Notes: generated by a model not told the origin, from the letters alone. DNA of 64,000 bases from JBBQLG01 sp964251665 (GCA_964251665.1 CAXUKO010000026.1:1-64000), one strand, 5' to 3'; positions 1 through 8,158 are shown, numbered from the stretch's first letter. Made by a program: numbers and translations.

Positions 1-93
1 ACCGGTCCGTGTAATAATCTAAACTAATTCTGCCAACCTACTTATGTTGAATTAGTAGTTGTTTGAGTTAAGAGTAAGCCCCATTCGGGGCGG

Positions 94-219
94 CATCTTT
101 GTAGATCAAGTCGGCAACAAAGCAGGCTATAGTTCCATAGGAACGACATCTTAAATGACTCAGGATGTCGTTCCTATGGAACTACGTCGCTCGACTCCCC
201 AACTTGATCTACAAAGATG
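94..219. repeat. Nested inverted repeat (palindrome family F)
   Basis: Two nested pairs of perfect arms are visible. The outer 17-nt arms are 94-110 and 203-219 (catctttgtagatcaag and its complement). The inner 20-nt arms are 131-150 and 164-183 (agttccataggaacgacatc and its complement) around a 13-nt loop. It lies in the non-coding left edge, beyond the 3' end of eboC, and could fold as a long hairpin or act as a mobile non-autonomous repeat. Apart from this element I see nothing in 1-413. Confidence 0.85.
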
Positions 220-413
220 GCGTGCCTACCGGCACTTATGGCCAATTCAAATAGCTTCTTACCACCTTTTCAAGATTGGGTTCCTCTGCATAGAATTCCT
301 GGCCGAGCTAATCCAGTAACAGCTCATATGCGCTGTTTTACCCGCCCGATATTACTTCGTTTCGCTTATCAATATTCCTGGAAGGGTGCCCGTTGAGAGA
401 ATACTTTCCACCC

Positions 414-1289
414 CTACGTCACGGCAAACGCCCGCGCCAGCAACCGCGAAAGGGGGAGTAAACACACTGTCAGCATGGCCAGTGGGAAGGAGGAGAAAGC
501 CGCTACCCAGGCCGCATCCATCACAATCAGGGAGAGCACACCCGCCTGTACGGCCATACCGATGTTGCGGCCCACCGGTTCGCGGACGGCGCGCCAGAGT
601 GGTGGGAAAATAAAGTAGCCGAAGATGAGCAGGAATGGAAATGCCGTGCCCAACTGACCCCGTAGCTGAGCAATGGCCATGATGCAGCCGATTACCAGGG
701 CATACAGTAAACTCGCTATCCGCAGAATGACCGGGCTGCCACCGTGTACTTCGCCCCGGCTGATCATGGTGATAGCGGCAATGTAGGCAATCGGGACCAA
801 CCCTACCCAAGCCCAGGGTGCCACCTGAGCCGGGATACTGCTGACGCCCAACAGGAGGTTCAGGCCCCGGCAAAGACCCATGTTCAGCGGCCCGATTAGG
901 GCGTTGTGTTTGCCAAACCGGTCATACACGAGCGAGGCTACCGTGATGGCGATGGCCAGCAACCCCGCTGGCTGGTTGACCATAAAGGCACCGAAAATGC
1001 CGATGGCGAACAGCACAGAGCCCAGTACAATAGCCGTATTTTTACGCACAACTCCACTCGGAATCGGTCGTTCGGGTCGTTCGATGGCATCTAATTCGGC
1101 ATCAAATACATCATTGAACACGACGCCCCCGCCATACAGACCTACCGTCGAGAGCGCGAGCCAGGCAACCGGAGCGGGGTTCGCGTCGGGAATCAAAAAA
1201 TAACCGGCAATGGCCATACCCGCCAGTACGTCGGCAATAGCCGTAACAAGGTTAGCCGGTCGGGTCAGGCGGAGGAGCGCGTTAAGCAT
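414..1289 (-). CDS. eboC: UbiA-like prenyltransferase EboC
   Basis: Integral-membrane UbiA-superfamily protein of 291 residues. It has the two Asp-rich motifs of the family: NDVFDAELDAIERP near residues 59-72, and the looser second motif YDRFGKHN near 123-130. The hydrophobic profile fits about eight or nine membrane segments. In the ebo cluster (eboA-F) of cyanobacteria, Bacteroidota and some algae this subunit is called EboC; the cluster is linked to moving a metabolite precursor to the periplasm. Here it lies directly downstream of the TatD-like eboB, with a 95-bp repeat-bearing gap, which supports the EboC call. The substrate is unknown. eboD-F are not in the window and may lie beyond the left edge. 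Confidence 0.85.
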   Translation of the reverse strand: MLNALLRLTRPANLVTAIADVLAGMAIAGYFLIPDANPAPVAWLALSTVGLYGGGVVFNDVFDAELDAIERPERPIPSGVVRKNTAIVLGSVLFAIGIFGAFMVNQPAGLLAIAITVASLVYDRFGKHNALIGPLNMGLCRGLNLLLGVSSIPAQVAPWAWVGLVPIAYIAAITMISRGEVHGGSPVILRIASLLYALVIGCIMAIAQLRGQLGTAFPFLLIFGYFIFPPLWRAVREPVGRNIGMAVQAGVLSLIVMDAAWVAAFSSFPLAMLTVCLLPLSRLLARAFAVT

Positions 1290-1296
1290 AGTTATT

Positions 1297-1386
1297 TAGT
1301 GAATGAGAGAGTGAGCGATTGAGTGAATGTTCTACACAGTATGCAGACCAATTATTCACTCAATCACTCATTCACCAATTCACTCA
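1297..1386. repeat. Hairpin of short tandem repeats (family C, copy 1)
   Basis: Left part carries gtgaatgagagagtgagcga-type units and the right part carries their complement (tcactcaatcactcattcac) around a loop near 1333-1352. The repeat fills the eboB-eboC gap and contains the eboB stop codon (1384-1386). Similar hairpins built from 7-8 nt units occur at 29188, 33023, 40284, 44783 and 45776. Confidence 0.75.
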
Positions 1387-2316
1387 TTTAATTATGGTTG
1401 ATGATTTATCCACACGGGGTGCCTGGCCACCACGCAGGACGGAGGAGCCGTTGAACCGCTGGCTCTGGTCGATGGTGAGCGGACTGAGCAGTTCCCCGGC
1501 GTTAAGCTGGCCACTCTGGGCAAACGCCGTCACCGCGTTCTGGAACGTTACCAGCCGGACGGTTTCGGGCGAAATACCCCGTTCGAGCATCAGGGAAGCC
1601 GTTTTGGGTACCGCCAGCGGATCGCTGATGCCCCAGTCGGCGGCTGAGTTAATCATGATGCGTTCGGGGCCGTACTGCTTTACCACCTCGACCATGCGCT
1701 CGTTGCCCATTTTAGTGAACGGATAAATAGTAAAACCCGCCCAGAAACCCCGGTCCAGCACCTCGCGGACGGTTTCCTCATTGTTGTGATCCACGATCAC
1801 CATGCCGGGGTCGAGACCGTGTTCGAGGGCAATATCCATACTGCGGCTGGTGCCCTGTTTTTTGTCGCGGTGGGGCGTGTGAATCTGTACGGGCAGGTTC
1901 GCTTCTTTCGCCAGTTCGAGTTGAGCGCGGTAGTATTTGTCTTCCGCCGGGGTCTGATCGTCGAAACCGATTTCGCCGACGCCCACCACGCCTTCTTTGT
2001 AGATAAACAGGGGCAGAATCTCCATCACCTGCTCGGCCAGGGCTTCCTGATTGGCCTCCTTGGAGTTCAGGCCGATGGTGCAGTAGTGCCGAACGCCGAA
2101 CTGCGACGCCCGAAACCGTTCCCAGCCCACGAGCATGGCAAAATAATCCCGAAACGAATCGATACCAGACCGGGGCTGACCGAGCCAGAAGGCGGGTTCG
2201 ATAACGGCCACCACGCCCGCATCGGCCATCGCCTGATAGTCGTCGGTGGTGCGTGAAATCATGTGAACGTGCATGTCGAAAAACGACATACCCTGAATGT
2301 TATCCAGAAAACTCAT
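1384..2316 (-). CDS. eboB: TatD-like metal-dependent hydrolase EboB
   Basis: A 310-residue amidohydrolase-superfamily protein with a TIM-barrel metal site. It shows the N-terminal DMHVHM motif (the HxH metal ligands, residues about 14-19), VGVGEIGFDD near 115, the HTPH segment near 144, VDHNNEE near 175 and a late SAADWG segment near 224. This version, rather than housekeeping TatD, is typical of EboB in the ebo cluster. Downstream is eboC. Upstream, a divergent lipoprotein gene separates it from eboA, so eboA and eboB cannot share a simple transcript here. The stop codon sits in a tandem-repeat hairpin. Substrate unknown. Confidence 0.82.
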   Translation of the reverse strand: MSFLDNIQGMSFFDMHVHMISRTTDDYQAMADAGVVAVIEPAFWLGQPRSGIDSFRDYFAMLVGWERFRASQFGVRHYCTIGLNSKEANQEALAEQVMEILPLFIYKEGVVGVGEIGFDDQTPAEDKYYRAQLELAKEANLPVQIHTPHRDKKQGTSRSMDIALEHGLDPGMVIVDHNNEETVREVLDRGFWAGFTIYPFTKMGNERMVEVVKQYGPERIMINSAADWGISDPLAVPKTASLMLERGISPETVRLVTFQNAVTAFAQSGQLNAGELLSPLTIDQSQRFNGSSVLRGGQAPRVDKSSTIIK

Positions 2317-2357
2317 GGGCAGAAAGCGTGCGGTTAAGCGTCTGATTGATGCAACTA

Positions 2358-2365
2358 CAAACGTA
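2358..2365 (-). promoter_or_regulatory. Possible -7 box for eboB
   Basis: On the minus strand this reads TACGTTTG, matching the Bacteroidota -7 consensus TAnnTTTG. It is 41 bp upstream of the eboB start. I do not see a TTG -33 element at the expected spacing, so the call is weak. Confidence 0.35.
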
Positions 2366-2470
2366 GAACCGGTTTAATTAAAAATGGCTTAAATCTGCCT
2401 AAAATATTCCCCCGATTATCAACCTTATCTATACTCTATTCGTTTTATAGGAAATACAACAAACAGCTAT

Positions 2471-3187
2471 ATGAACACTGGAAAGCAAGCAAAACCATCC
2501 CGTTTGGGCGTAGCGATTGCCCTGATGCTGGCTGCCGGGATAGGAATGACCGCATGCCGCGATAATGCCATAAAAGACCTGAGCCCGCAGGATAGTCAGG
2601 TCTTTATAACAAACTACGACCGTACGGCCAGTTTTGGGCAGTACCGCACGTTCAGTATGCCGGATTCGGTACTTATTCAAAGTAACGATCAGTCACAAAC
2701 GTCGGCTACGGCCACCGAGCAGCGGTTTCTGACCAATGTAGCCAACGCGCTCATCAGCCGGGGTTACACGCGGGTAAGCGGCAGTCAGAAGCCTGATCTG
2801 GGCGTGGCCGTTATCCGGGTTAATGATACGTACACGGGGGTAACCTCAACGCCGTATTCGCCTTATCTGTACAATAGCTGGTACGGCGGGTATGGATACG
2901 GTGGACTTGGTGGCTACGGCTACTCGCCTTATTACCCAAGCTATTACAGCTTTTATCAGGTCAGCGATAACTACTGGTCGGTGCAGATCGTGGATCTGAA
3001 AAATAGCCCTACAGCTGCCACCGGTAACACCGGCACGACCACAACCGACCCCAATCAGGGGCAAAATCAGCTGCGGGTCATCTACGACGCCGAAATTCGG
3101 GGGGACGGTATTTTTGATGCCAATTCCGTGGATCAGACTGTAAACGCCATTTTTAGTCAGTCACCTTATCTGAAGGTCGCTCAGTAA
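2471..3187 (+). CDS. DUF4136-family lipoprotein
   Basis: A 238-residue predicted lipoprotein. The N-terminus has a positively charged stretch, a hydrophobic core and a lipobox ending MTAC (Cys at residue 29). The mature part resembles DUF4136: a conserved NYDRTASFGQYRTFSMPD start, an ISRGYTRV helix-strand region and LGVAVIRVNDTY. A Tyr/Gly-rich low-complexity segment follows at about residues 130-160. The family is common in Bacteroidota envelopes, with no defined biochemical role. It is followed after 13 bp by an outer membrane beta-barrel gene, so the two are probably one transcript. It stands divergent to eboB, inside what should be a continuous ebo cluster. Confidence 0.8.
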   Translation: MNTGKQAKPSRLGVAIALMLAAGIGMTACRDNAIKDLSPQDSQVFITNYDRTASFGQYRTFSMPDSVLIQSNDQSQTSATATEQRFLTNVANALISRGYTRVSGSQKPDLGVAVIRVNDTYTGVTSTPYSPYLYNSWYGGYGYGGLGGYGYSPYYPSYYSFYQVSDNYWSVQIVDLKNSPTAATGNTGTTTTDPNQGQNQLRVIYDAEIRGDGIFDANSVDQTVNAIFSQSPYLKVAQ

Positions 3188-3200
3188 CACTCAATCAACC

Positions 3201-3839
3201 ATGAAAAAAATATTGTTTGCGGCTCTTTTAGGGCTTACTACGGTAGCTCACGCGCAGGATGGCGGTATTTTCGAGTCGGAGTTCAACCGCTACGTTACGT
3301 ACAGTTTTTCGGCACATTACGCCCTGAGTATGCCGATGGGCGATCAGAAAAACTACATCAACCGGACCTCGCCCGCTAACCTTGTTTTGCAGGGCGAAGC
3401 CATGTTTCCCGGCCAGTTTTCGCTTGGTTTCAAGTCTGGTTATCAATATACCCAGCAACGCATACCCCGTCAGGTGTATGAATTCGAGAACCAGTCGGTT
3501 TCTGCCGTGCAGACGCGTACCCTGAGCATTATTCCAACCATGCTGACGGCCACGTATTATTTCACCCCGAACAATGCAGCCATGCGGCCCTACGTGCAGA
3601 TTGCCGGTGGTGGTGCCTTTGTGGACGACACGCGGTATTATGGTACGCTAACCGACGGTTCGAACGGGTTTAAAGGAGCCTACGCACCTGCTATCGGCCT
3701 GAAGTACTATGGCAAAAAGGATAAAGGGCTGGGTGGCGAAATTCAGGCGCAGTACCAGCAAATCGGCCTGAAAGATTCCGGTTTCGGTAACAGCCAGAGC
3801 TTACTGATTTCAGCCGGGTTAACGTTCAGAGGATTCTGA
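3201..3839 (+). CDS. Outer membrane beta-barrel protein
   Basis: A 212-residue protein with a clear signal peptide (MKKILFAALLGLTTVAHA, cleavage after residue 18). Alternating hydrophobic and aromatic strands follow, ending in an aromatic C-terminal strand (LLISAGLTFRGF) as expected for recognition by the BAM machinery. It resembles the OmpW/OmpA-like eight-stranded barrels abundant in Cytophagales. It is 13 bp downstream of the DUF4136 lipoprotein gene and followed by a strong hairpin terminator, so the two genes form a closed two-gene unit. Specific function unknown. Confidence 0.75.
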   Translation: MKKILFAALLGLTTVAHAQDGGIFESEFNRYVTYSFSAHYALSMPMGDQKNYINRTSPANLVLQGEAMFPGQFSLGFKSGYQYTQQRIPRQVYEFENQSVSAVQTRTLSIIPTMLTATYYFTPNNAAMRPYVQIAGGGAFVDDTRYYGTLTDGSNGFKGAYAPAIGLKYYGKKDKGLGGEIQAQYQQIGLKDSGFGNSQSLLISAGLTFRGF

Positions 3840-3895
3840 AGCGCGAGAATAGCAAAAAAATAAAGTGGGATGCCCACTCTCGATAGTTTACAATG

Positions 3896-3934
3896 AAACA
3901 CCCCTTTGGAATAGTATATTTCGGAGGGGTGTTT
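3896..3934 (+). terminator. Rho-independent terminator
   Basis: Stem aaacacccct (3896-3905) pairs with aggggtgttt (3925-3934) around a 19-nt loop, followed by a T-rich end. It closes the lipoprotein/beta-barrel unit. Confidence 0.8.
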
Positions 3935-4014
3935 TATGGCTAACTTTACGTAATGTGACTAATCATATGTAGCTTCCATTACTTAGTTGGTAGGGGTAAT
4001 TGGAAAAGTTCAAA

Positions 4015-4377
4015 TTAGTTCATTATACTAAAGTAGTCCATATCTCCATGTTTTAGAACTAGCTTTTCCGAATTCGGAAAAGTTCGGCTTATATGGGTTA
4101 ACATCATATTGTCCCAACTATTCATTATGTAGTTACTTGATGAATCTATGATCGTTTGATGAACAATCTTTTCACTAAACTCGTACTCGTCAATTAATTC
4201 CAAAATTTTATTTCTATTCTGATCATTGACAACAACTTGAACGTAGGTTTTATCAAGAGTCAGAAACTCACTTAACAACTCTGGAAGTCTATCTCATGAA
4301 CCTCTTGTTATTTTCCAAGTTGAATTATTAGGGCAATATTTGATCAAATCATGTAGCAATTCGTTTTCTGAAAACAT
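4015..4377 (-). pseudogene. Unknown AT-rich gene broken by an in-frame TGA
   Basis: The frame is open from an ATG at 4377 to a stop at 4015 (about 120 residues) except for one TGA at 4294-4296. Without the stop it would encode MFSENELLHDLIKYCPNN, 9 more codons, the stop, then DRLPELLSEFLTLDKTYVQ and so on. No family is recognised. It lies 41 bp downstream of an ankyrin-repeat gene on the same strand, and both are visibly richer in A and T than their neighbours. Small orphan plus ankyrin proteins often occur as immunity genes of polymorphic toxins, but no toxin gene is present, so this is only a guess. A restart at TTG 4278 could give an 87-residue product. Confidence 0.55.
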
Positions 4378-4418
4378 ATACCATATCAGATTTTACCTAT
4401 TTTATAAGTGGCGGTATG

Positions 4419-4916
4419 TTAAGCAAAGCCAACAAAAAAAGGCTTTACATCGTAGTTAGCAATAGTTAAAGCCAGATCATAAGGGCTGATATCTGAGTGA
4501 TTTTTTACGTGAGGATTGGCTCCAGCTTGTAACAATAATTTGATCAAATCTCCTTCTCCCTTTGAATCAAAAGTAGCTCGCCAAAGTGGTGTATTACCAT
4601 ACTCATCTTGCAGATCAATTGCCGGACGCACTAATAACAAGACTTCCAAGATTGAAGCTTGATGCGCTTGAGCAGCATAATGTAAAGCCGTCCATCCTAG
4701 TTTATCAGCATGCTCAATCAGCGCTCCTTTGGCAATTAACCAACTTACTAAATCTAAGTTCTTAGCTAGTACTGCATGAATTAAAAGGTTTTTTCCGTCT
4801 TTATCAGTTAGAGTTATAAACTCACTGAAAGCAGTGAAATCGGATTTGAGTAGGTCTAATGCATATACTCTACTTATGACATCATTACTAAGCCGATTTC
4901 TTTTAACTACTGCCAT
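4419..4916 (-). CDS. Ankyrin-repeat protein
   Basis: A 165-residue soluble protein with about three ankyrin repeats: DKDGKNLLIHAVLAKNLDLV near residues 39-58, DKLGWTALHYAAQAHQASIL near 71-90, and DEYGNTPLWRATFDSKGEGD near 103-122. A fourth, incomplete one (ANPHVKNHSDISPYDLA) follows. Such repeats mediate protein-protein binding. No signal peptide or catalytic domain is seen. Codon use is AT-richer than the flanking eboA gene, which suggests transfer together with the broken orphan gene downstream. Possible roles are immunity protein or cytoplasmic adaptor, and neither is proven. It sits between eboA and the divergent envelope pair. Confidence 0.75.
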   Translation of the reverse strand: MAVVKRNRLSNDVISRVYALDLLKSDFTAFSEFITLTDKDGKNLLIHAVLAKNLDLVSWLIAKGALIEHADKLGWTALHYAAQAHQASILEVLLLVRPAIDLQDEYGNTPLWRATFDSKGEGDLIKLLLQAGANPHVKNHSDISPYDLALTIANYDVKPFFVGFA

Positions 4917-4969
4917 TTTCGTGTTGTATAATCAGTGTTATTATAAGCCTGCTACTTATTCGCTCGCGT

Positions 4970-5641
4970 TTACATTGCCTGATTGCACAACTGCTCAATC
5001 ATCTCCGGTACCGAACGCCCGGCGGCCCGGCGCTCACTGGCATAGTCCCGCAGCGTTTGCGCCAGCCGGGCGTTGTTGCGTCGGTCAAGACCAGTAATTT
5101 GCGACACGTCTTTGTCTGTGAAGAATGCTTTCAGCACCAACTGATTCCAGGCGGGTTCGTCTAAATAGTCGGTGGGGTAGGGGTTATGGAGCATAATGGC
5201 CGCCTGCACATCGCTAATGTTGTTGCGGATACCTTCGGTCGCCTGAAACCGCCACGCTTCGGGAAAGGCCAGTACGGGCAGCGCGGAGTAAAGAGCGACT
5301 AATTCATTCATCTCGGCGGCTTTGAACAGTTCGGAAATTCGCCGGACGTAGCCCGTTTCTTCGTCGGGCGGCAGGGTCAGCAGCCACCACACCCGCGCCA
5401 GCCGGTCCAGTGTCCAGTCGTTCACCACAAAGCCGGGTCGGAGCCGATCTAACTCAGTGGCCATCTCGGGTGATACCACCAGCGGATTTTTGCCGGTAAA
5501 GCGGGGAATGGCCGTGAAGGTGCGGTAGAACACCGCCGTTTGCAGACCTTTCAAAAAAGTGTCTGCCTGTTGACGCAGCCAGGTAGCAGCTTTCGCAGAA
5601 TCGGGCTGCTGCTGAATTAATTGAAACAGAACATCACGCAT
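4970..5641 (-). CDS. eboA: EboA domain-containing protein
   Basis: A 223-residue helical protein matching the style of EboA: N-terminal helices (TWLRQQADTFLKG), an RTFTAIPRFTGK segment near residue 40, the DWTLDRLARVWWLL helix near 78, and LHNPYPTDYLDEPAWNQLVL followed by a C-terminal RNNARLAQTLRDYASERRAA helix. EboA is the first gene of the ebo cluster, and its molecular role is unknown. Here it follows xerC by 19 bp on the same strand. It is separated from eboB and eboC by 2.65 kb of other genes, which is unusual, because ebo genes are usually adjacent. No membrane segment or signal peptide is visible. Confidence 0.78.
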   Translation of the reverse strand: MRDVLFQLIQQQPDSAKAATWLRQQADTFLKGLQTAVFYRTFTAIPRFTGKNPLVVSPEMATELDRLRPGFVVNDWTLDRLARVWWLLTLPPDEETGYVRRISELFKAAEMNELVALYSALPVLAFPEAWRFQATEGIRNNISDVQAAIMLHNPYPTDYLDEPAWNQLVLKAFFTDKDVSQITGLDRRNNARLAQTLRDYASERRAAGRSVPEMIEQLCNQAM

Positions 5642-5660
5642 AGGATAGGGTGGCTCGGCC

Positions 5661-6578
5661 TTATTTGGCCTTCGGATGAGCCTGATCGTAGGTCTTTTTT
5701 AACTGCTCAATGCTGTTATGGGTATAAATCTGAGTAGCCGCCAAACTACTGTGCCCCAGCAAATCTTTAATGGCGTTGAGGTCCGCACCCCGGTTGAGCA
5801 GGTGCGTGGCAAACGTGTGGCGCAGCACGTGCGGGCTTTTTTTCTCCAGCGTCGTCACTAAGGTCAGGTACCGCTTTACGATGCGTTGAATCAGCATTGG
5901 ATAGGCGGCAACGCCTTTGTCGCTCACAATAAACTGACCGCCATCCTGACCGTCGGTGCCAAACGTTTTCGCTTTTAAGTCGCTGTATTGCTGAATCAGC
6001 GTGAGCAGCGAGGCCGTCAGCGGTACAATGCGGTGTTTGTTCCGTTTGCCGAGTACGGTGATGGTCCGTTCGTACAGATTGACGTCGGTGGTTTTCAAAC
6101 CGGTCAACTCACTGAGCCGGATGCCGGTGCCATAGAGCAATTCGAGCACCAGTTTGTCCCGAACGCCGGTGAAATCGTCCGGGAAATCCAGGTCATCCAG
6201 CAGCGTTTCCATCGGTTTCTCTTCCACGTACGTCGGGAGTTTCTTACTGACCTTCAGCGCCTGAATTTTCAGCGTCGGATCGGTTGTAATTACTTTCTGC
6301 CGCATCAGAAAGCCATAGAAGCTCCGCAGTGTCGCAATCTTCCGATTCACCGATGTCTTGTCCAGGCCACCCTCCATCAGACTAACCACCCACGACCGAA
6401 TCAACTGGTAGTCCGCCTGCTCCGGCTGCTCCAGTTGGAACTCCTCGCGCAGAAAATCGCCGAACTGAGCCAAATCGCTGGCATAGGCCGTAAGCGTATG
6501 ATGGCTCAGGCGTTTTTCGTACCGGATATGAGCAAGGAAACCGGAACCGTGATTTGTCGGATTTACTGGATTTTCCAT
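5661..6578 (-). CDS. xerC: Tyrosine recombinase XerC-like
   Basis: A 305-residue tyrosine recombinase from the ATG at 6578 (MENPVNPTNH). An upstream in-frame ATG at 6641 would add 21 residues that look non-native. It has an N-terminal SAM-like core-binding domain (HHTLTAYASDLAQFGDFL) and a catalytic domain with the first Arg in GTGIRLSELTGL, His and Arg in HVLRHTFATHLL, the second His in LLGHSSLAATQIY, and the nucleophile Tyr in that last motif. Length and motifs fit housekeeping XerC/D chromosome-dimer resolution rather than a phage integrase. No att site or mobile element is evident nearby. eboA follows after 19 bp. Confidence 0.9.
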   Translation of the reverse strand: MENPVNPTNHGSGFLAHIRYEKRLSHHTLTAYASDLAQFGDFLREEFQLEQPEQADYQLIRSWVVSLMEGGLDKTSVNRKIATLRSFYGFLMRQKVITTDPTLKIQALKVSKKLPTYVEEKPMETLLDDLDFPDDFTGVRDKLVLELLYGTGIRLSELTGLKTTDVNLYERTITVLGKRNKHRIVPLTASLLTLIQQYSDLKAKTFGTDGQDGGQFIVSDKGVAAYPMLIQRIVKRYLTLVTTLEKKSPHVLRHTFATHLLNRGADLNAIKDLLGHSSLAATQIYTHNSIEQLKKTYDQAHPKAK

Positions 6579-6700
6579 GATTTTGTGTACCTGACGCTGT
6601 GTCAATTCTGGTGTGCCGTGGGGTTGCAGGTCCACCCCCACTATGTCGTAAAGCTAAATCTTAAAAATCCATTCAATCCAATGAATCCGGGTCTGGACAA

Positions 6701-6732
6701 TAAAAAAGCAGTAAACATTGCTGCTTACTGCT
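6701..6732 (-). terminator. Terminator of rpsU
   Basis: On the minus strand the stem agcagtaa/ttactgct (arms 6725-6732 and 6707-6714) is followed by CTTTTTTATT. It lies 28 bp after the rpsU stop. Confidence 0.75.
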
Positions 6733-6759
6733 CTCCGAATGCCAGTTGGCACAAATGGC

Positions 6760-6957
6760 CTATTGTTCGTTATGCGTGCCGTACATTTTTTCTTTGTAGG
6801 CAGCCCGAATCATCGTGTGCCGACGCTTAACTGACGGTTTTTCAAACGCCGTCCGCGACCGCAATGCGCGCAAAACGCCCGTCTTCTCAAATTTCTTTTT
6901 GAAACGCTTCAGGGCCTTGTCAATCGACTCGTTGTCTTTAATGTTAATAATCAGCAT
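6760..6957 (-). CDS. rpsU: 30S ribosomal protein S21
   Basis: A 65-residue basic protein starting MLIINIKDNESIDKAL and containing KRFKKKFEKTGVLRALRSR, the hallmark of bS21. The start at 6957 was chosen because upstream in-frame codons overlap a strong promoter and are not S21-like. The tail KRRHTMIRAAYKEKMYG is typical of Bacteroidota S21. In Bacteroidota ribosomes bS21 helps sequester the anti-Shine-Dalgarno sequence, which fits the scarcity of SD motifs in this window. It is a single-gene unit with its own promoter and terminator. Confidence 0.95.
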   Translation of the reverse strand: MLIINIKDNESIDKALKRFKKKFEKTGVLRALRSRTAFEKPSVKRRHTMIRAAYKEKMYGTHNEQ

Positions 6958-6994
6958 ATCAATGGTTCGTGATTTCTCTTGAATAAACGGATGG

Positions 6995-7025
6995 CAAAGA
7001 TAACGGGCCAGTAACAAAAAAACAA
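6995..7025 (-). promoter_or_regulatory. Primary sigma (ABfr-type) promoter of rpsU
   Basis: On the minus strand: TTG (7025-7023), exactly 20 bp, then TATCTTTG (7002-6995), matching the Bacteroidota TTG-N19-21-TAnnTTTG promoter. Predicted start of transcription is near 6989, giving a 5' UTR of about 30 nt. Confidence 0.8.
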
Positions 7026-7059
7026 GCATTGGTTGGGGTAAACTGCCTTACTTCGCGTC

Positions 7060-7983
7060 ATGAAACAAGCGGTTATTGATTTAGGTACCAACACGTTCCA
7101 CCTCATGATTCAGGAGCGCGACGGCGATAACCCGCCCGTTGTGCTGTTTCGCGAGAGCCGGGCGGCCAAAATAGGGAAAGCCGGTATTAATCAGGGCGTA
7201 ATTACCCCCGAAGCCATCGACCGCGCCCTGGCTGTACTGCATTATTTCCGGGAACAGCTCGACCGGTTTGGTGTGGCGCCGGAGACCGTAACAACCATCG
7301 GAACCAGCGCCATTCGGGTAGCGGGCAATCAGGCTGAATTTATCGAACGGGTGCGAGTGGCTACCGGCCTGCACATTCGGGTGATCTCAGGTGATGAAGA
7401 AGCCGCACTGATTTACCGGGGCGTCCGGGCGTCGGGCGCGCTCGGGCCGGATACCTCACTCGTGATGGACATTGGCGGGGGCAGCGTCGAGTTTATTCTG
7501 GGCAATCAGGATCGCGTCTTCTGGAAGCAAAGTTTCGAGATTGGCGGACAACGGCTGATGGAGCGGTTTATGACCAGTGATCCCATCCCCCCATCGGCCA
7601 TTCGGCGGCTGCACGATTTCTTTCGGGAGCAGCTACTGCCGCTGCATAATGCCGTGCATCAGTATCAGCCCACGGTGCTGGTCGGGTCATCGGGAACGTT
7701 CGATACGCTGGTCGATATGGATTATCAGCACCGAACCGGGCAGTGGCCCCCGCGTGATCAGGCGTCGTTCGGGCTATCCGTCGAAGAGTTCTACCGCGTC
7801 TACAGCGAACTCATCACCCGTAACCACGACGAGCGCATGACGCTACCCGGTATGATCGAACTCCGCGTCGATATGATTGTCGTAGCCGTTTGCCTGATCG
7901 ATTACGTGCTGAAAGCGTTTAACATCAATACAATACGGGTGTCTACCTACGCGCTCAAAGAAGGCGTACTGGCGACGGAATAA
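7060..7983 (+). CDS. Ppx/GppA family phosphatase
   Basis: A 307-residue ASKHA-fold phosphatase that hydrolyses polyphosphate and/or pppGpp. It shows AVIDLGTNTFHLMI (phosphate 1 loop, residues 4-17), TSAIRVAGNQAEF near 87, the VISGDEEAALIYRGV segment near 109, and LVMDIGGGSVEFIL (phosphate 2 loop) near 138. The C-terminal HD-like domain of long GppA proteins is absent, giving the short form usual in Bacteroidota. It is divergent from rpsU and followed by a 360-bp gap with a large palindrome, so it is probably monocistronic. Confidence 0.88.
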   Translation: MKQAVIDLGTNTFHLMIQERDGDNPPVVLFRESRAAKIGKAGINQGVITPEAIDRALAVLHYFREQLDRFGVAPETVTTIGTSAIRVAGNQAEFIERVRVATGLHIRVISGDEEAALIYRGVRASGALGPDTSLVMDIGGGSVEFILGNQDRVFWKQSFEIGGQRLMERFMTSDPIPPSAIRRLHDFFREQLLPLHNAVHQYQPTVLVGSSGTFDTLVDMDYQHRTGQWPPRDQASFGLSVEEFYRVYSELITRNHDERMTLPGMIELRVDMIVVAVCLIDYVLKAFNINTIRVSTYALKEGVLATE

Positions 7984-8043
7984 TTGTTGTACTGATTGAC
8001 CCGGATGAAATAATGGCTGGAAGAAAAGTCGATAGGGTATGAT

Positions 8044-8158
8044 GGACGCGGTTTTTGTCATCCTGATGGACGTGGTTTTTGTCATCCTGAGGCACGAAGG
8101 ATCTTAGCTACCGAGTTTATAAGATCCTTCGTGCCTCAGGATGACAAAAACCACGTCC
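8044..8158. repeat. Long perfect palindrome, family A copy 1
   Basis: Two perfectly complementary 39-nt arms (8068-8106 and 8120-8158) flank a 13-nt loop. The outer end reads ggacgtggtttttgtcatcc and the loop-proximal end aaggatctta. A second, nearly identical copy of the outer 23 nt lies just outside (8044-8066), making a direct repeat of period 24. The same ends and the same 13-nt loop length recur at 38174-38284 with a different middle, which defines a family. It sits between the ppx/gppA and marR-like genes. Confidence 0.9.

Noticed and set aside
352..873. Long minus-strand frame overlapping the 3' half of eboC
   Set aside because: It overlaps eboC on the same strand in another frame and has no family motifs, while eboC matches UbiA throughout.
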